Below are positions 8,614-16,739 of a DNA stretch of 64,000 bases, piece by piece. This stretch comes from Bacteroidaceae bacterium (GTDB lineage: Bacteria; Bacteroidota; Bacteroidia; Bacteroidales; Bacteroidaceae), in the NCBI GenBank assembly GCA_017965425.1, contig JAGCPY010000054.1, forward strand, positions 1 to 64,000. The letters run 5' to 3'. Numbering within the stretch: the first letter of the stretch is position 1; each line of letters starts with the position of its first letter. The translations under genes were made by a program, and so were the position numbers. Below the pieces are notes generated by a model. That model searched no databases and was not told where the DNA came from. It was given only the letters and a program-made list of their open reading frames with translations.

Positions 8614-9559
8614 TATCTTTCATTTGTTTTTCGTAGTTGTCGTATGCGTTGACGATGCGCGTCACCAGTTTATGTCGCACGATGTCTTTCTGGTTGAGTT
8701 CAATGACGGCGATGCCTTTGACATCCTTCAGGATTTGAAGCGCCTCCACGAGTCCGCTTTTCTGTGGGCGTGGGAGGTCAATCTGTGTCATGTCGCCCGT
8801 AACAATCATCTTGGTGTTCATGCCCATGCGGGTGAGGAACATCTTTATCTGGGCAGGAGTTGTGTTTTGCGCTTCGTCCAGGATGACGACGGCGTCGTTG
8901 AGCGTGCGTCCGCGCATGAAGGCCAGCGGGGCAATCTGGATGATGTTTTGTTCCATCATCTCATTGAGTTTCTGTCTTGGGATCATGTCTTCCAGCGCAT
9001 CGTAGAGCGGTTGGAGGTATGGGTCGATCTTGTCGCGCATGTCGCCCGGCAGGAACCCCAGCTTTTCGCCCGCTTCCACGGCTGGGCGGCTGAGGACGAT
9101 GCGTCGCACCTCCTTATTCTTCATCGCGCGCACGGCCAAGGCGATGCTCGTGTAGGTCTTGCCCGAGCCGGCGGGGCCGATGGCGAAGACCATGTCATGC
9201 GTCTCGAAAGCCTGGACGAGGCGTTGCTGGTTCTCGCTTCTGGCCGTGATGGGCTTGCCCGTCACACTGAAGACGATGGCTCCGCTGATGGTGTCGCGTC
9301 CCGTCTTTTCACCTTTGACGATGTGCAGGATGTCCTCCTCGGCGAGGCTGTTGTAGCGTGCACAATGTTTTTGCAGTTTGTCAACGTGTTCGTCGAAGGC
9401 GGCCAGCTCCTCCTCGTCGCCCATCGCCTTGATGACGTTTCCACGTGCGATGATGCGCAGCTTGGGGTGCAGCGCCTTCAGCATTTGCATGTTGCCATTG
9501 TTCACTCCATAGAAGATGGCAGGGTCTGCTTCTTCCAAGATGAGATGTTTTTCTGTCAT
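8591..9559 (-). CDS. phoH: PhoH-like ATPase
   Basis: A cytosolic PhoH-family protein of 322 residues. It has the Walker A motif [15 protein letters not shown] and a Walker B-like [20 protein letters not shown], followed by the arginine-containing [16 protein letters not shown] sensor region. The N-terminal 100 residues form the KH-like region typical of PhoH/YbeZ. YbeZ relatives are linked to ribosome and RNA metabolism in other bacteria, but the biochemical activity of this protein is not known. It is the first gene of a minus-strand operon running into purC, menG and aroE. A Bacteroidetes -7 box (TAAATTTG) lies 17-24 nt upstream of the start codon. Confidence 0.92.
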   Translation of the reverse strand: MTEKHLILEEADPAIFYGVNNGNMQMLKALHPKLRIIARGNVIKAMGDEEELAAFDEHVDKLQKHCARYNSLAEEDILHIVKGEKTGRDTISGAIVFSVTGKPITARSENQQRLVQAFETHDMVFAIGPAGSGKTYTSIALAVRAMKNKEVRRIVLSRPAVEAGEKLGFLPGDMRDKIDPYLQPLYDALEDMIPRQKLNEMMEQNIIQIAPLAFMRGRTLNDAVVILDEAQNTTPAQIKMFLTRMGMNTKMIVTGDMTQIDLPRPQKSGLVEALQILKDVKGIAVIELNQKDIVRHKLVTRIVNAYDNYEKQMKDNESTHTN

Positions 9560-9575
9560 AGAGCTAATTTGGGCG

Positions 9576-9583
9576 CAAATTTA
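9576..9583 (-). promoter_or_regulatory. -7 box for the phoH-purC-menG-aroE operon
   Basis: TAAATTTG on the minus strand, matching TAnnTTTG. I could not find a good TTTG -33 box at the usual distance, and the resulting 5' leader would be short. Confidence 0.4.
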
Positions 9584-9626
9584 GTGATTTCCCTTGAAAA
9601 GTGGTGCATAATCGCAAAATTTGTTC

Positions 9627-9634
9627 TATCTTTG
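9627..9634 (+). promoter_or_regulatory. -7 box for the DUF5715 gene
   Basis: TATCTTTG matches the Bacteroidetes -7 consensus exactly. It places transcription start near 9640, which excludes the GTG at 9601 as the translation start and favours the GTG at 9658. Confidence 0.6.
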
Positions 9635-9657
9635 CGTCGTTTTCATTGCAAGTTGTC

Positions 9658-10431
9658 GTGAGAAGACTCAAGAAAAGCGTATTTGTGGACTTTGTCTGCG
9701 CTTCGGTGCTGGTGTTGTTCGTCGTTCGACTCTGCCACCCCGACGTGAATCCCGTTCCCGAGCCACGGGAGCCTTCTGCCTCGGAATCCAAGGCCGTGGA
9801 AAGCGTCAGCCCTGCCGGTCTTCCGTCAGAGGCGTCGTCGCCACGTCTGGATTTCTCTTATGTCCATCCCATCTACAGCGTACCTTCCTATAAAGACTGC
9901 TTCCCCGACTTGCAGGAAGTGCAATATCCAGTCGCCCTTCGCAACGGTGTCCGTCCCGTCAGAAACCGTGCAGAGGCCGAGCATCGGAAAAAGGAACTCC
10001 TCTTCGTGGGCATGAATCCCTATTACGAGATGGATCCGGCCATGCGCAGCAGTATTCCCTATCTGGTGCCCAAGGCCAGCAACCTCCTTCAACACATCAG
10101 TCGCCGCTTCCTCGATTCCCTGGCCGTGAAAGGCATTCCGCTTCACACCATCATCGTCACCAGCGTCCTGCGGTCAGAAGAGGACGTCGCCCGGCTGCGC
10201 CGCATCAACGGCAATGCCTCGGAACAGAGTTGCCACCGCTTCGGAACGACCTTCGACATCTCCTATAACCGCTATCACACCGTCGCTCCTCCCGGAGAGA
10301 ACCGCTTGGCCGTGCGCAACGACACGCTCAAGTTCGTCCTTTCAGAAGTCCTCCGCGATGTACGCGCTGAAGGACGGTGCTTTGTCAAATACGAGGTCAA
10401 GCAAGGCTGTTATCATATCACCGTCCGTTGA
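9658..10431 (+). CDS. DUF5715 family membrane-anchored protein, peptidase M15-like
   Basis: A protein of about 258 residues with an N-terminal anchor (KKSVFVDFVCASVLVLFVV), a Pro/Ser-rich linker and a C-terminal domain containing SCHRFGTTFDISYNRY. The H...TTFD arrangement resembles the SxHxxGxAxD zinc site of VanY/D-Ala-D-Ala carboxypeptidases, and a late CYHITVR could supply a further His. A role in trimming peptidoglycan is therefore possible, but this is inference. I chose the GTG at 9658 because a promoter -7 box lies at 9627-9634, inside the longer frame that begins at 9601. The gene is divergent from phoH. Confidence 0.78.
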   Translation: MRRLKKSVFVDFVCASVLVLFVVRLCHPDVNPVPEPREPSASESKAVESVSPAGLPSEASSPRLDFSYVHPIYSVPSYKDCFPDLQEVQYPVALRNGVRPVRNRAEAEHRKKELLFVGMNPYYEMDPAMRSSIPYLVPKASNLLQHISRRFLDSLAVKGIPLHTIIVTSVLRSEEDVARLRRINGNASEQSCHRFGTTFDISYNRYHTVAPPGENRLAVRNDTLKFVLSEVLRDVRAEGRCFVKYEVKQGCYHITVR

Positions 10432-10552
10432 CGCGTGAAATGTTAAGGAAACAAAAAGTTCCGTTCGTTCTTAAACTTTTCGTCCGCGATCCTGTCATAA
10501 GACTGTGATCACGCAAAACGATTGTATAACTTTAGCACAAGAAATCATAACT

Positions 10553-11104
10553 ATGAAAACAAAAATTTGGATCATTGCTTTGGTCGCCGCCCTGTTCGGC
10601 ACCGTCAACAACACAAACGCACAAGACGATAACAACCGCGACGCCCGCCGTCAGGAAATGCGGGCAAGACAGACGGAACGCCTCATCAAAGACCTCAAGC
10701 TCACCGACGAGCAGAAAGGAAAATTTGAACCGGCCTACGCCAAATATCTGGAGGAAATCGCTGCCACCCGTCAGGAGAACAGCCGCGACAACCAGGCCGA
10801 ACAGACGAAGAAAGATCTGACTGACGCCGAGGCCACGGCACAGCTCAACGACATCTTCATGCGCCAAGCCACTCAGATACAACAGTCACAGCTCCGGCTG
10901 GACATCCAAAAGAAATACTGCGCCGAGTTCTCGGCCTTCCTCACTCCGCAACAGCTCCTGCGCGTCTTCCAACCGCAGCAGAACCCGATGAGACAAGGCA
11001 ACGGCGACCGTCAGAGAGGTCGTGGAGGCTTCGGAGGTGGAGGCGGTCCGCGTGGCGGATTCGGCGGTGGCGGCGGATTCGGCGGCCCCCGTGGAGACTT
11101 CTGA
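10553..11104 (+). CDS. Spy/CpxP-like periplasmic protein with glycine-rich tail
   Basis: A secreted protein of 183 residues. The signal peptide is MKTKIWIIALVAALFGTVNN and ends NAQ. A charged helical domain follows with LKLTDEQKGKFEPAYAKYLE, a Spy/LTXXQ-like pattern, then QQLLRVFQP. The last 35 residues are RGG/GGGGG repeats (RGRGGFGGGGGPRGGFGGGG). Related small proteins act as periplasmic chaperones or sensors of envelope stress; nothing here fixes the role. The start at 10553 is preferred over the ATA/ATG-rich upstream frame because it begins the signal peptide and lies about 20 nt after a weak -7 box, TAACTTTA (10527-10534). A strong hairpin follows the gene. Confidence 0.75.
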   Translation: MKTKIWIIALVAALFGTVNNTNAQDDNNRDARRQEMRARQTERLIKDLKLTDEQKGKFEPAYAKYLEEIAATRQENSRDNQAEQTKKDLTDAEATAQLNDIFMRQATQIQQSQLRLDIQKKYCAEFSAFLTPQQLLRVFQPQQNPMRQGNGDRQRGRGGFGGGGGPRGGFGGGGGFGGPRGDF

Positions 11105-11162
11105 AAACACACAATAAGTTGAACATGCACATAGAAAGAAAAGATTGATTAGTTGATTGAAT

Positions 11163-11219
11163 GTGCATCTTTATGCACAGGCTAAGGAAGCGCCGTCCGC
11201 GAGGATAGCGCTTTTTTTT
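11163..11219 (+). terminator. Double hairpin terminator after the Spy-like gene
   Basis: First a perfect stem TGTGCAT-CTTT-ATGCACA (11163-11180). Then AGCGC (11189-11193) pairs with GCGCT (11207-11211), enclosing a TCC-GCGA-GGA tetraloop stem, followed by eight Ts. This is a good intrinsic terminator. Confidence 0.8.
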
Positions 11220-11232
11220 ATTTCCTGCCAGA

Positions 11233-11313
11233 ACGTATTTACTTTTCACACGCAACGTGTGCACCTTCCGGCCGCAACGTGTACACCTTCCAAACAGCAC
11301 GTGTGCACCTTCC
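11233..11313 (+). repeat. 22-nt-period array 1, upstream of a DUF6359 gene
   Basis: Three clear units start at 11255, 11277 and 11299, each with ACGTGTGCACCTTCC or ACGTGTACACCTTCC. A degenerate unit starts at 11233. The spacing is exactly 22 nt. The array lies between the terminator and the promoter of the next gene. Confidence 0.85.
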
Positions 11314-11360
11314 CTCATGGGGCGAAATACCATGTGAACGGAAAAAAAATGTCAGAAGGT

Positions 11361-11391
11361 TTTGCAGTTCGGCGAAATAGCTGTAACTTCG
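11361..11391 (+). promoter_or_regulatory. Promoter of the DUF6359 gene
   Basis: TTTG (11361-11364), a 19-nt spacer and TAACTTCG (11384-11391, one mismatch to TAnnTTTG). The start codon is 41 nt further on. Confidence 0.6.
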
Positions 11392-11432
11392 CGCCGTATT
11401 CACTTATTAACAACACCTAAAACCCTATTTCT

Positions 11433-13199
11433 ATGAAGAAAATCTACTCTTTTCTAATTGCCTTGCTGGCCGTATGCGGCACGGCGCAGGCACAAACCAC
11501 GGGTGAAGCCAAGGGCGACGGAACCCTTGAGAATCCCTTCAACAGTGTAGCTGCCATACAGACAGCCAGCGCACTCGCCAGCGGAGCGAAGTCCGAGGCC
11601 AGTTACTACATTGCCGGAAAGGTCGTCAGCATAGCCGTGGACAAGAACGGGAATCCACAGAACTACGACTTCGGCACTTATGGCAACGCCTCGTTCTATA
11701 TCTCGGATGACGGCACGGAGACAGACCAGTTCTACGTCTATCGTGCCCTCTACCTTGGCAACGTCAAATATACCGAGGGTGACGTCTTGAAAGTGGGCGA
11801 CGATGTTATTATCTACGGCAAGCTCACCAACTACAAGGGCGATACTCCTGAAACGGTGCAGAACGAGGCTTATCTGTACTCTCTCAATGGCGTGACCGGC
11901 GGTGACACGCCTGGCCCTCAGCCCGAACAGATTGACTGGACAAGCTCTGCCGAAGCTCCTTTGACCGTGGCCACCTTGCTCGAAAAGGCTTCCAAGCTGG
12001 AGGCTGGCAAGAACAGCGACAAGGAAGTGTTCGTGAAGGGCAAGATTTCAAGCGTCAAATATACCTTCAGTGCTCAATACGGCACGGCACAGTTCTCCAT
12101 TTCCGACAACGGTGAGGCCGAGAACGAGTTCCTCTGCTATGGTACTTATTACCTCGGCAACCGCGCATGGGCAGAAGGTGATGACCAGATTGCAGTCGGC
12201 GATGAAGTCATCGTTTGTGGCACGGTCACCAATTACCAGGGAACGCTGGAGATGGCCAACAAGAAGAACTACCTCTACAGCCTCAACGGCAAGACCGACG
12301 GCGGAGACACACCTCAGCCCTACGAGACCGTGGGCGACGGTTCCGCCGAGAAACCCTACACCGTGGAAGACATCCTCCATATCGGCAACGAGAAAGAGAA
12401 CGGCCCCAAGGGATGGGTACATGCCTACATTGTCGGCTATGTCGATGGACAGAGCGTCAACACGGGATCCGTCTTCTCTGTGACAAAGCCGGTGAATGCC
12501 AAGATCAAGGAAACTGCAAACTCTCTGGTGCTCAGCTTCACCATGGAAGAGGGGGGCATGACTGTCACAGAGAAATGGACATGCACCTTTGAGGACGACA
12601 TGCTGACGAGTTCGGTCTATGAATACACGTTCCCCAGCGAGGAAATGGCAGTAGAGGCCTATCAGGGAATGCTGGCAGAACAGCAGGAAGACCCCGATGA
12701 TGATATCAAGTATTCTATTGAAGGTAAAGTTGTAAAGGCGGATGCAACCTCTATGCACGCTGGATATACCAAGCAAATTGTTAAGATGGTTATGGAGCAA
12801 ATCGTTGAGCAGTTCAACGACCCGGATAATAACCCGCTCACGCCCTCTAACACCAATATCCTTATTGCCGCTGCTCCAGACGTAACGGATCCCGCACAGT
12901 GCGTGCCTGTCCAGTTGGCCAACAAGCTCGGAATGCGCGAGGCACTCAGCTTGAAGGATCATCCTGAGAATCTTGGCAAGGAAGTCTGGATTCATGGCGA
13001 GTTCATCAAGTACTTCAGCGTCGCAGGCGTGAAGAATGTGGACGAGTGGAAGTGGGAAGGCTTGACAGATGTCTTTGCTGTCCGCAACATTGTCAAGAAT
13101 GCGTCCCGCACCATCTTCAACCTCAATGGACAACGTGTGAAGAACGCTAATCGTCCCGGTATCTATGTCATTGACGGACGCAAAGTCATGGTCAAGTAA
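11433..13199 (+). CDS. Secreted DUF6359 OB-fold-type repeat protein with C-terminal sorting tail
   Basis: A protein of 588 residues with a signal peptide (MKKIYSFLIALLAVCGTAQA). Two or more modules of about 120 residues follow, around 25-150 and 165-290. Each has the pattern GxGTxxNPF, YIAGKV or VFVKGKISSV, YGNASFYISDDG, VGDDVIIYGKLTNYKG and YLYSLNG. This is the DUF6359 arrangement, which has an OB-fold-like nucleic-acid-binding logic. A third, more divergent region (about 300-540) starts with DGSAEKPYTVEDIL. The C-terminus IFNLNGQRVKNANRPGIYV is a type-IX-secretion-like sorting tail. The next gene encodes a secreted endonuclease I, and the same module type is encoded beside two nucleases at 46 kb. 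I infer binding of extracellular DNA or RNA; no direct proof is visible. Confidence 0.8.
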   Translation: MKKIYSFLIALLAVCGTAQAQTTGEAKGDGTLENPFNSVAAIQTASALASGAKSEASYYIAGKVVSIAVDKNGNPQNYDFGTYGNASFYISDDGTETDQFYVYRALYLGNVKYTEGDVLKVGDDVIIYGKLTNYKGDTPETVQNEAYLYSLNGVTGGDTPGPQPEQIDWTSSAEAPLTVATLLEKASKLEAGKNSDKEVFVKGKISSVKYTFSAQYGTAQFSISDNGEAENEFLCYGTYYLGNRAWAEGDDQIAVGDEVIVCGTVTNYQGTLEMANKKNYLYSLNGKTDGGDTPQPYETVGDGSAEKPYTVEDILHIGNEKENGPKGWVHAYIVGYVDGQSVNTGSVFSVTKPVNAKIKETANSLVLSFTMEEGGMTVTEKWTCTFEDDMLTSSVYEYTFPSEEMAVEAYQGMLAEQQEDPDDDIKYSIEGKVVKADATSMHAGYTKQIVKMVMEQIVEQFNDPDNNPLTPSNTNILIAAAPDVTDPAQCVPVQLANKLGMREALSLKDHPENLGKEVWIHGEFIKYFSVAGVKNVDEWKWEGLTDVFAVRNIVKNASRTIFNLNGQRVKNANRPGIYVIDGRKVMVK

Positions 13200-13231
13200 C
13201 ATCAGGAAAACGTCTGTAAATCCCTAAAGAG

Positions 13232-13261
13232 AGAGCCAAGGCGGTGGTCTTGGCTCTTTTT
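13232..13261 (+). terminator. Intrinsic terminator after the DUF6359 gene
   Basis: AGAGCCAAG (13232-13240) pairs perfectly with CTTGGCTCT (13249-13257) around an 8-nt loop and is followed by a T-tract. Confidence 0.85.
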
Positions 13262-13272
13262 ATGCTCTTTCT

Positions 13273-13304
13273 TTTGGGCGGATGCAGAATTTGATGTAAC
13301 TTTG
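13273..13304 (+). promoter_or_regulatory. Promoter of the endonuclease I gene
   Basis: TTTG (13273-13276), 20-nt spacer, TAACTTTG (13297-13304). A full match to the Bacteroidetes consensus, 22 nt before the ATG. Confidence 0.8.
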
Positions 13305-13326
13305 TCGCCATAAAAGCCCGTTTGCT

Positions 13327-14811
13327 ATGAAAAGAACTATTTTATCTGCTGTGCTCACGACGGCACTGTTCATGTGCTTCTCCACGGCAACCGACGCGCA
13401 GTCGGTGGACTTAAAAGCCTACTATGCCTCGGCCAACGGCAAGAAGAAAGCAGAGCTGAAGACGGCGATGTACAAGATTATCACCAACCACACCACCATC
13501 AGCTACGACGGATTGCTGGAGGCTTACAAGACATCCGACAGGCGTGCCGACGGCAAGCTCCGCGACTGGTATTCCAACGCCACCGACTATGTGATTGGCG
13601 GGCCGGCTGAAAACCATTCCTACAGCAAGGAAGGCGACGGCTACAACCGCGAGCACAGCGTGCCGCAGAGCTGGTTCAGCAAGGCCAGCCCCATGAAAAG
13701 CGACCTCGTGCATGTCATCCCCACCGATGGCTACGTCAACAACCGCCGCAGCAGTTTCCCCTTTGGCGAGACCAAGGGAGAGTCCTATAAGTCAGCCAAT
13801 GGATATAGTAAGCTGGGAGCCTCCACCGTCAGCGGTTACAGCGGACAGGTCTTTGAACCCAACGACGAAATCAAAGGCGACATCGCACGCATCTATTTCT
13901 ACATGGTCACCTGCTATGAAAACCGCATTCCCAGTTGGAACGGAGGAACGGCCTCGCAGGTCTTCGACGGTAACACCTACCCCGGCTTGCGACAATGGAC
14001 TTTGCAGATGATGCTCCGATGGGCAAAGCAAGACCCTGTCGATGCCGTGGAAAGAGCCCGCAACGAAGTGGTCTTCACGTTGCAGAAAAACCGCAACCCC
14101 TTCGTGGACTATCCTTCGCTCTGCGATTATGTTTGGGGCGACTCCATCGCATACGCCTTCGATGTGTCTGGGAGTCATGGAACAGATCCTGATCAACCCG
14201 ACAACCCCGACAATCCCGATAACCCCGACACGCCTGATAACCCCGATACGCCCGATAACCCCGACAACCCAAGCAATCCGGAAGAAGTCGTTTCCGGCAA
14301 AATAGAGTTGGGAAAACTCACATGGACGGCCACCTCCGACGCTGTCTATGGGGAAGGGTACAAGGCCGACGCCAACGGCCTGACGCTGGCTTACTACAAG
14401 TCCAGTTCTTCTGTCAACCCGGTCGATGCAGGCGATTACGGACATCTGCGCCTCTATGATCAGTCGGTTCTCGTCATCGCGGGAGCCGAAGTGACGAAAC
14501 TGGTCTTCCATGCGGCAGATTCCAAGGTGGGCTCCATCGTCATCGACGGCCGCTATTATCCCTTCCAGAACGGTGAACTGACGTGGACAGGCTCCATGAA
14601 CCCATTTATCGGAGTGGCTGACAAGCAGTCACGCATAGCATCCATTGACGTGACCGTCAAGTCGGATGGCGTCAGCTCCCTCCCCGAAGAGCCTTCCTTT
14701 CGCCTCGTCTTTGATGAGCAAGGCCGGTATCTGGGTCATATCCTGCCTCCTCATCGTGGCGTTTATCTGGTTCGTGAAGGTCAGAAAGTCAAGAAGGTAG
14801 CCGTACAATGA
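13327..14811 (+). CDS. Secreted endonuclease I family nuclease
   Basis: A 494-residue secreted nuclease. After the signal peptide (MKRTILSAVLTTALFMCFST...DAQS) comes an endonuclease I domain (about 28-275). It has the metal-site motif YNREHSVPQSWF (106-117), DLVHVIPTDGYVNNRRS and GDIARIYFYMVTCYE. A Pro-Asp-Asn repeat linker (about 290-318, DNA 14191-14280 built of GACAACCCC-like units) leads to a beta-rich domain. The end, FDEQGRYLGHILPPHRGVYL, resembles the sorting tails of the neighbouring secreted proteins. Family members cut double-stranded DNA and sometimes RNA without sequence preference. It has its own promoter and follows the DUF6359 gene, which suggests that the two act on the same extracellular nucleic acid. 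Confidence 0.88.
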   Translation: MKRTILSAVLTTALFMCFSTATDAQSVDLKAYYASANGKKKAELKTAMYKIITNHTTISYDGLLEAYKTSDRRADGKLRDWYSNATDYVIGGPAENHSYSKEGDGYNREHSVPQSWFSKASPMKSDLVHVIPTDGYVNNRRSSFPFGETKGESYKSANGYSKLGASTVSGYSGQVFEPNDEIKGDIARIYFYMVTCYENRIPSWNGGTASQVFDGNTYPGLRQWTLQMMLRWAKQDPVDAVERARNEVVFTLQKNRNPFVDYPSLCDYVWGDSIAYAFDVSGSHGTDPDQPDNPDNPDNPDTPDNPDTPDNPDNPSNPEEVVSGKIELGKLTWTATSDAVYGEGYKADANGLTLAYYKSSSSVNPVDAGDYGHLRLYDQSVLVIAGAEVTKLVFHAADSKVGSIVIDGRYYPFQNGELTWTGSMNPFIGVADKQSRIASIDVTVKSDGVSSLPEEPSFRLVFDEQGRYLGHILPPHRGVYLVREGQKVKKVAVQ

Positions 14812-14825
14812 GAGAACGTTAGTCC

Positions 14826-15677
14826 ATGCGCCACTTCATCGAACTATCTTACGACGGCACGGCCTATCACGGTTGGCAAGTGCAACCTAACGGCGAGAGC
14901 GTGCAGGGTGTCCTTCAGCGTGCACTCTCCTTGTTGCTTAGGGCCGAAACGCCGGTCACGGGAGCCGGACGCACCGACGCCGGCGTCCATGCTGCCAAGA
15001 TGGTGGCGCACTTCGATACAGATGCCCCGCTCCCGACGCCTCCCGTTCAAGAGGGCAGGGAGCAGACGGCTTGTGACTACCTCGTTTATCGTTTGAATGG
15101 GATGCTTCCGTCTGACATCGCCATTCATCGCATCTTCCCTGTTGCCGACGAAGTCCATGCCCGCTTTTCCGCCGTCGCACGCACCTATTATTATTACGTA
15201 CACACGCGCAAGTCGCCGTTCCTGCGCGACCATTCGTGGAGACTTGTCCATGTCCCCGACTTTGAGGCCATGAACCGGGCGGCAGACCTTCTTATGGAAT
15301 ATACCGACTTCACGAGCTTTTCCAAGCTACATACCGACTCCAAGACCAACATCTGCCATGTCCGCTCGGCACGTTGGGTGCAGCTCGCCGACAATGAGTG
15401 GCGCTTCGAGATTACTGCCGACCGCTTCCTCCGTAACATGGTGCGTGCCATTGTCGGAACCCTGATGGAAGTGGGGCGTGGACAGCTCACCCTTGACGGC
15501 TTCAGGCAAGTGATAGAACAAAAGAACCGTTCCGTGGCCGGCGACAGTGTGCCCGCCCGTGGGCTGTTTCTCCAAGATGTGGAATACGAAGCCCTTGCCT
15601 TTGCTCTCCCTGTGAGGGAGGGGAGAAGCCTCACCCCTAACCCCTCTCCGAATGAAGAGGGGAGTATTAACCCTTGA
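14826..15677 (+). CDS. truA: tRNA pseudouridine synthase A
   Basis: TruA converts uridines 38-40 in the tRNA anticodon arm to pseudouridine. The 283-residue protein has the expected RHFIELSYDGTAYHGWQVQPN start, the catalytic Asp in GAGRTDAGVHA, and RFLRNMVRAIVGTLMEVGRG near the end. Two additions are unusual. A loop after AHFDTDA contains PLPTPPVQEGREQTA. The last 22 residues (PVREGRSLTPNPSPNEEG and on to the stop) are encoded by a copy of the palindromic repeat, which therefore supplies the stop codon. The gene follows endonuclease I by 14 bp and leads a set with the EamA, DUF3256 and DUF4421 genes. Confidence 0.93.
   Translation: MRHFIELSYDGTAYHGWQVQPNGESVQGVLQRALSLLLRAETPVTGAGRTDAGVHAAKMVAHFDTDAPLPTPPVQEGREQTACDYLVYRLNGMLPSDIAIHRIFPVADEVHARFSAVARTYYYYVHTRKSPFLRDHSWRLVHVPDFEAMNRAADLLMEYTDFTSFSKLHTDSKTNICHVRSARWVQLADNEWRFEITADRFLRNMVRAIVGTLMEVGRGQLTLDGFRQVIEQKNRSVAGDSVPARGLFLQDVEYEALAFALPVREGRSLTPNPSPNEEGSINP
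15024..15070 (+). repeat. Repeat-like insert inside truA
   Basis: CCGACGCCTCCCGTTCAAGA followed by GGGCAGGGAGC resembles half of the palindromic element (CTCCC loop GAGGG). It is translated as PTPPVQEGREQTA between two conserved TruA segments. Confidence 0.45.
15608..15665 (+). repeat. Palindromic repeat forming the truA 3' end
   Basis: Two hairpins: CTCCCTGTGAGGGAG and CCCCTCTCCGAATGAAGAGG. The frame of truA runs through both and stops just after, encoding TPNPSPNEEGS. Confidence 0.75.
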
Positions 15678-15712
15678 AAATGAGAATTCATGCGAGAAGT
15701 AATTCAAATGTC

Positions 15713-15756
15713 TAATCGTATATACTCTCCTCTCTATCCGGAGAGGGAGCGGGGGT
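15713..15756. repeat. Palindromic repeat between truA and the EamA gene
   Basis: CTCTCCTCTCTATCCGGAGA followed by GGGAGCGGGGGTAG: a stem of the same family, ending six bases before the next ATG. Together with 15608-15665 it forms a pair around a short A/T-rich spacer. Confidence 0.65.
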
Positions 15757-15761
15757 AGGCT

Positions 15762-16724
15762 ATGTGGCTCCTATTAGCATTCACTTCTGCCGCGCTGCTC
15801 GGCTTCTATGATGTCTTCAAGAAACAGGCGTTGAAGACCCATGCCGTCGTGCCGGTGCTGACGCTCAACACGCTTTTTTGTTCCCTCATCTTCCTGCCTT
15901 TGGTGCTCCTGTCATGGACGGGTCACATAGCCGCCACGTCAGCCTTCTATGTTCCCGCCACCTGCTGGGCAGAGCAGAGATATGTATTGCTCAAGGCGGT
16001 CATCGTTTTGTCTTCATGGATTTGCGGCTACATGGCCATCAAGAATCTGCCGCTGACCCTGGTGTGTCCCATCAATGCGACGCGTCCGGTCATGGTGTTG
16101 CTGGGAGCCATCTTGGTCTTTGGTGAGCACTTGAATCTCTACCAGTGGATGGGCGTGTGCTTTGCCATTCTCGGTTTCTATATGCTCAGCCGCAGCGGAA
16201 AGAAAGAAGGCATCGACTTCCGCCACAACCGATGGGTGGCCTTGGCGGTGCTGGCTTCTGCTCTCGGAGCCGTGAGTGCGCTCTACGACAAGTTCCTCCT
16301 GGCTGCTCCGGAAGCGGGTGGGGTGGGGCTCAACCGTATGGTCGTGCAAAGCTACTTCAACTTCTACCAGTTCGGGATGATGAGCCTGGTGTTGTTGGCG
16401 GAAGGTCGTGGGAAACCAAAGGCACATCCGACCCACGACGCTCGCGAGTCTCTGGGGAGCCATTGGTTCAAAGGGAGTTGCTGGGGCTGGCTCTCCATCC
16501 CTCTCATTTCCCTTTTCCTTTCTGCCGCAGACTTTGCTTATTTCTATGCCCTCAGCCTTCCCACTGCCCTCATCTCGGTGGTGTCCATGATACGACGGGG
16601 TAGCGTCCTCGTGTCCTTCTCCGTGGGCGCAGTGGTTTTCCGTGAAAAGAATCTCCGCTCCAAGGCCATCGACCTTGCCCTTGTTCTCTTGAGCATGGTC
16701 TTCCTCTGGCTGGGGAGTAAATGA
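15762..16724 (+). CDS. EamA/DMT-family membrane transporter
   Basis: An integral membrane protein of 320 residues with about ten hydrophobic helices in two halves. Helices start at residues about 1-20 (MWLLLAFTSAALLGFYDVFK), then include LTLNTLFCSLIFLPLVLLS, the motif LVCPINATRPVMVLLGAILV with FGE, and in the second half ALVVLASALGAVSALYDKFL-like and FVLVSFSVGAVVF-like segments. EamA proteins export metabolites or take up small solutes; the substrate cannot be told. A hydrophilic loop (about 215-245, GRGKPKAHPTHDARESLGSH) is longer than usual but does not match the palindromic repeat. It lies in a co-directional row with truA and DUF3256 (15 bp gap). Confidence 0.8.
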   Translation: MWLLLAFTSAALLGFYDVFKKQALKTHAVVPVLTLNTLFCSLIFLPLVLLSWTGHIAATSAFYVPATCWAEQRYVLLKAVIVLSSWICGYMAIKNLPLTLVCPINATRPVMVLLGAILVFGEHLNLYQWMGVCFAILGFYMLSRSGKKEGIDFRHNRWVALAVLASALGAVSALYDKFLLAAPEAGGVGLNRMVVQSYFNFYQFGMMSLVLLAEGRGKPKAHPTHDARESLGSHWFKGSCWGWLSIPLISLFLSAADFAYFYALSLPTALISVVSMIRRGSVLVSFSVGAVVFREKNLRSKAIDLALVLLSMVFLWLGSK

Positions 16725-16739
16725 TAAATACAGAAGAAG

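Noticed and set aside
9601..9657. Upstream GTG start for the DUF5715 protein
   Set aside because: A -7 promoter box (9627-9634) lies inside this stretch, so a transcript from it cannot include the codon.
16400..16500. Hydrophilic loop in the EamA transporter as a repeat insertion
   Set aside because: The DNA lacks the hairpin pair and the peptide does not match the recurring repeat peptides, so it was left as an ordinary long loop.
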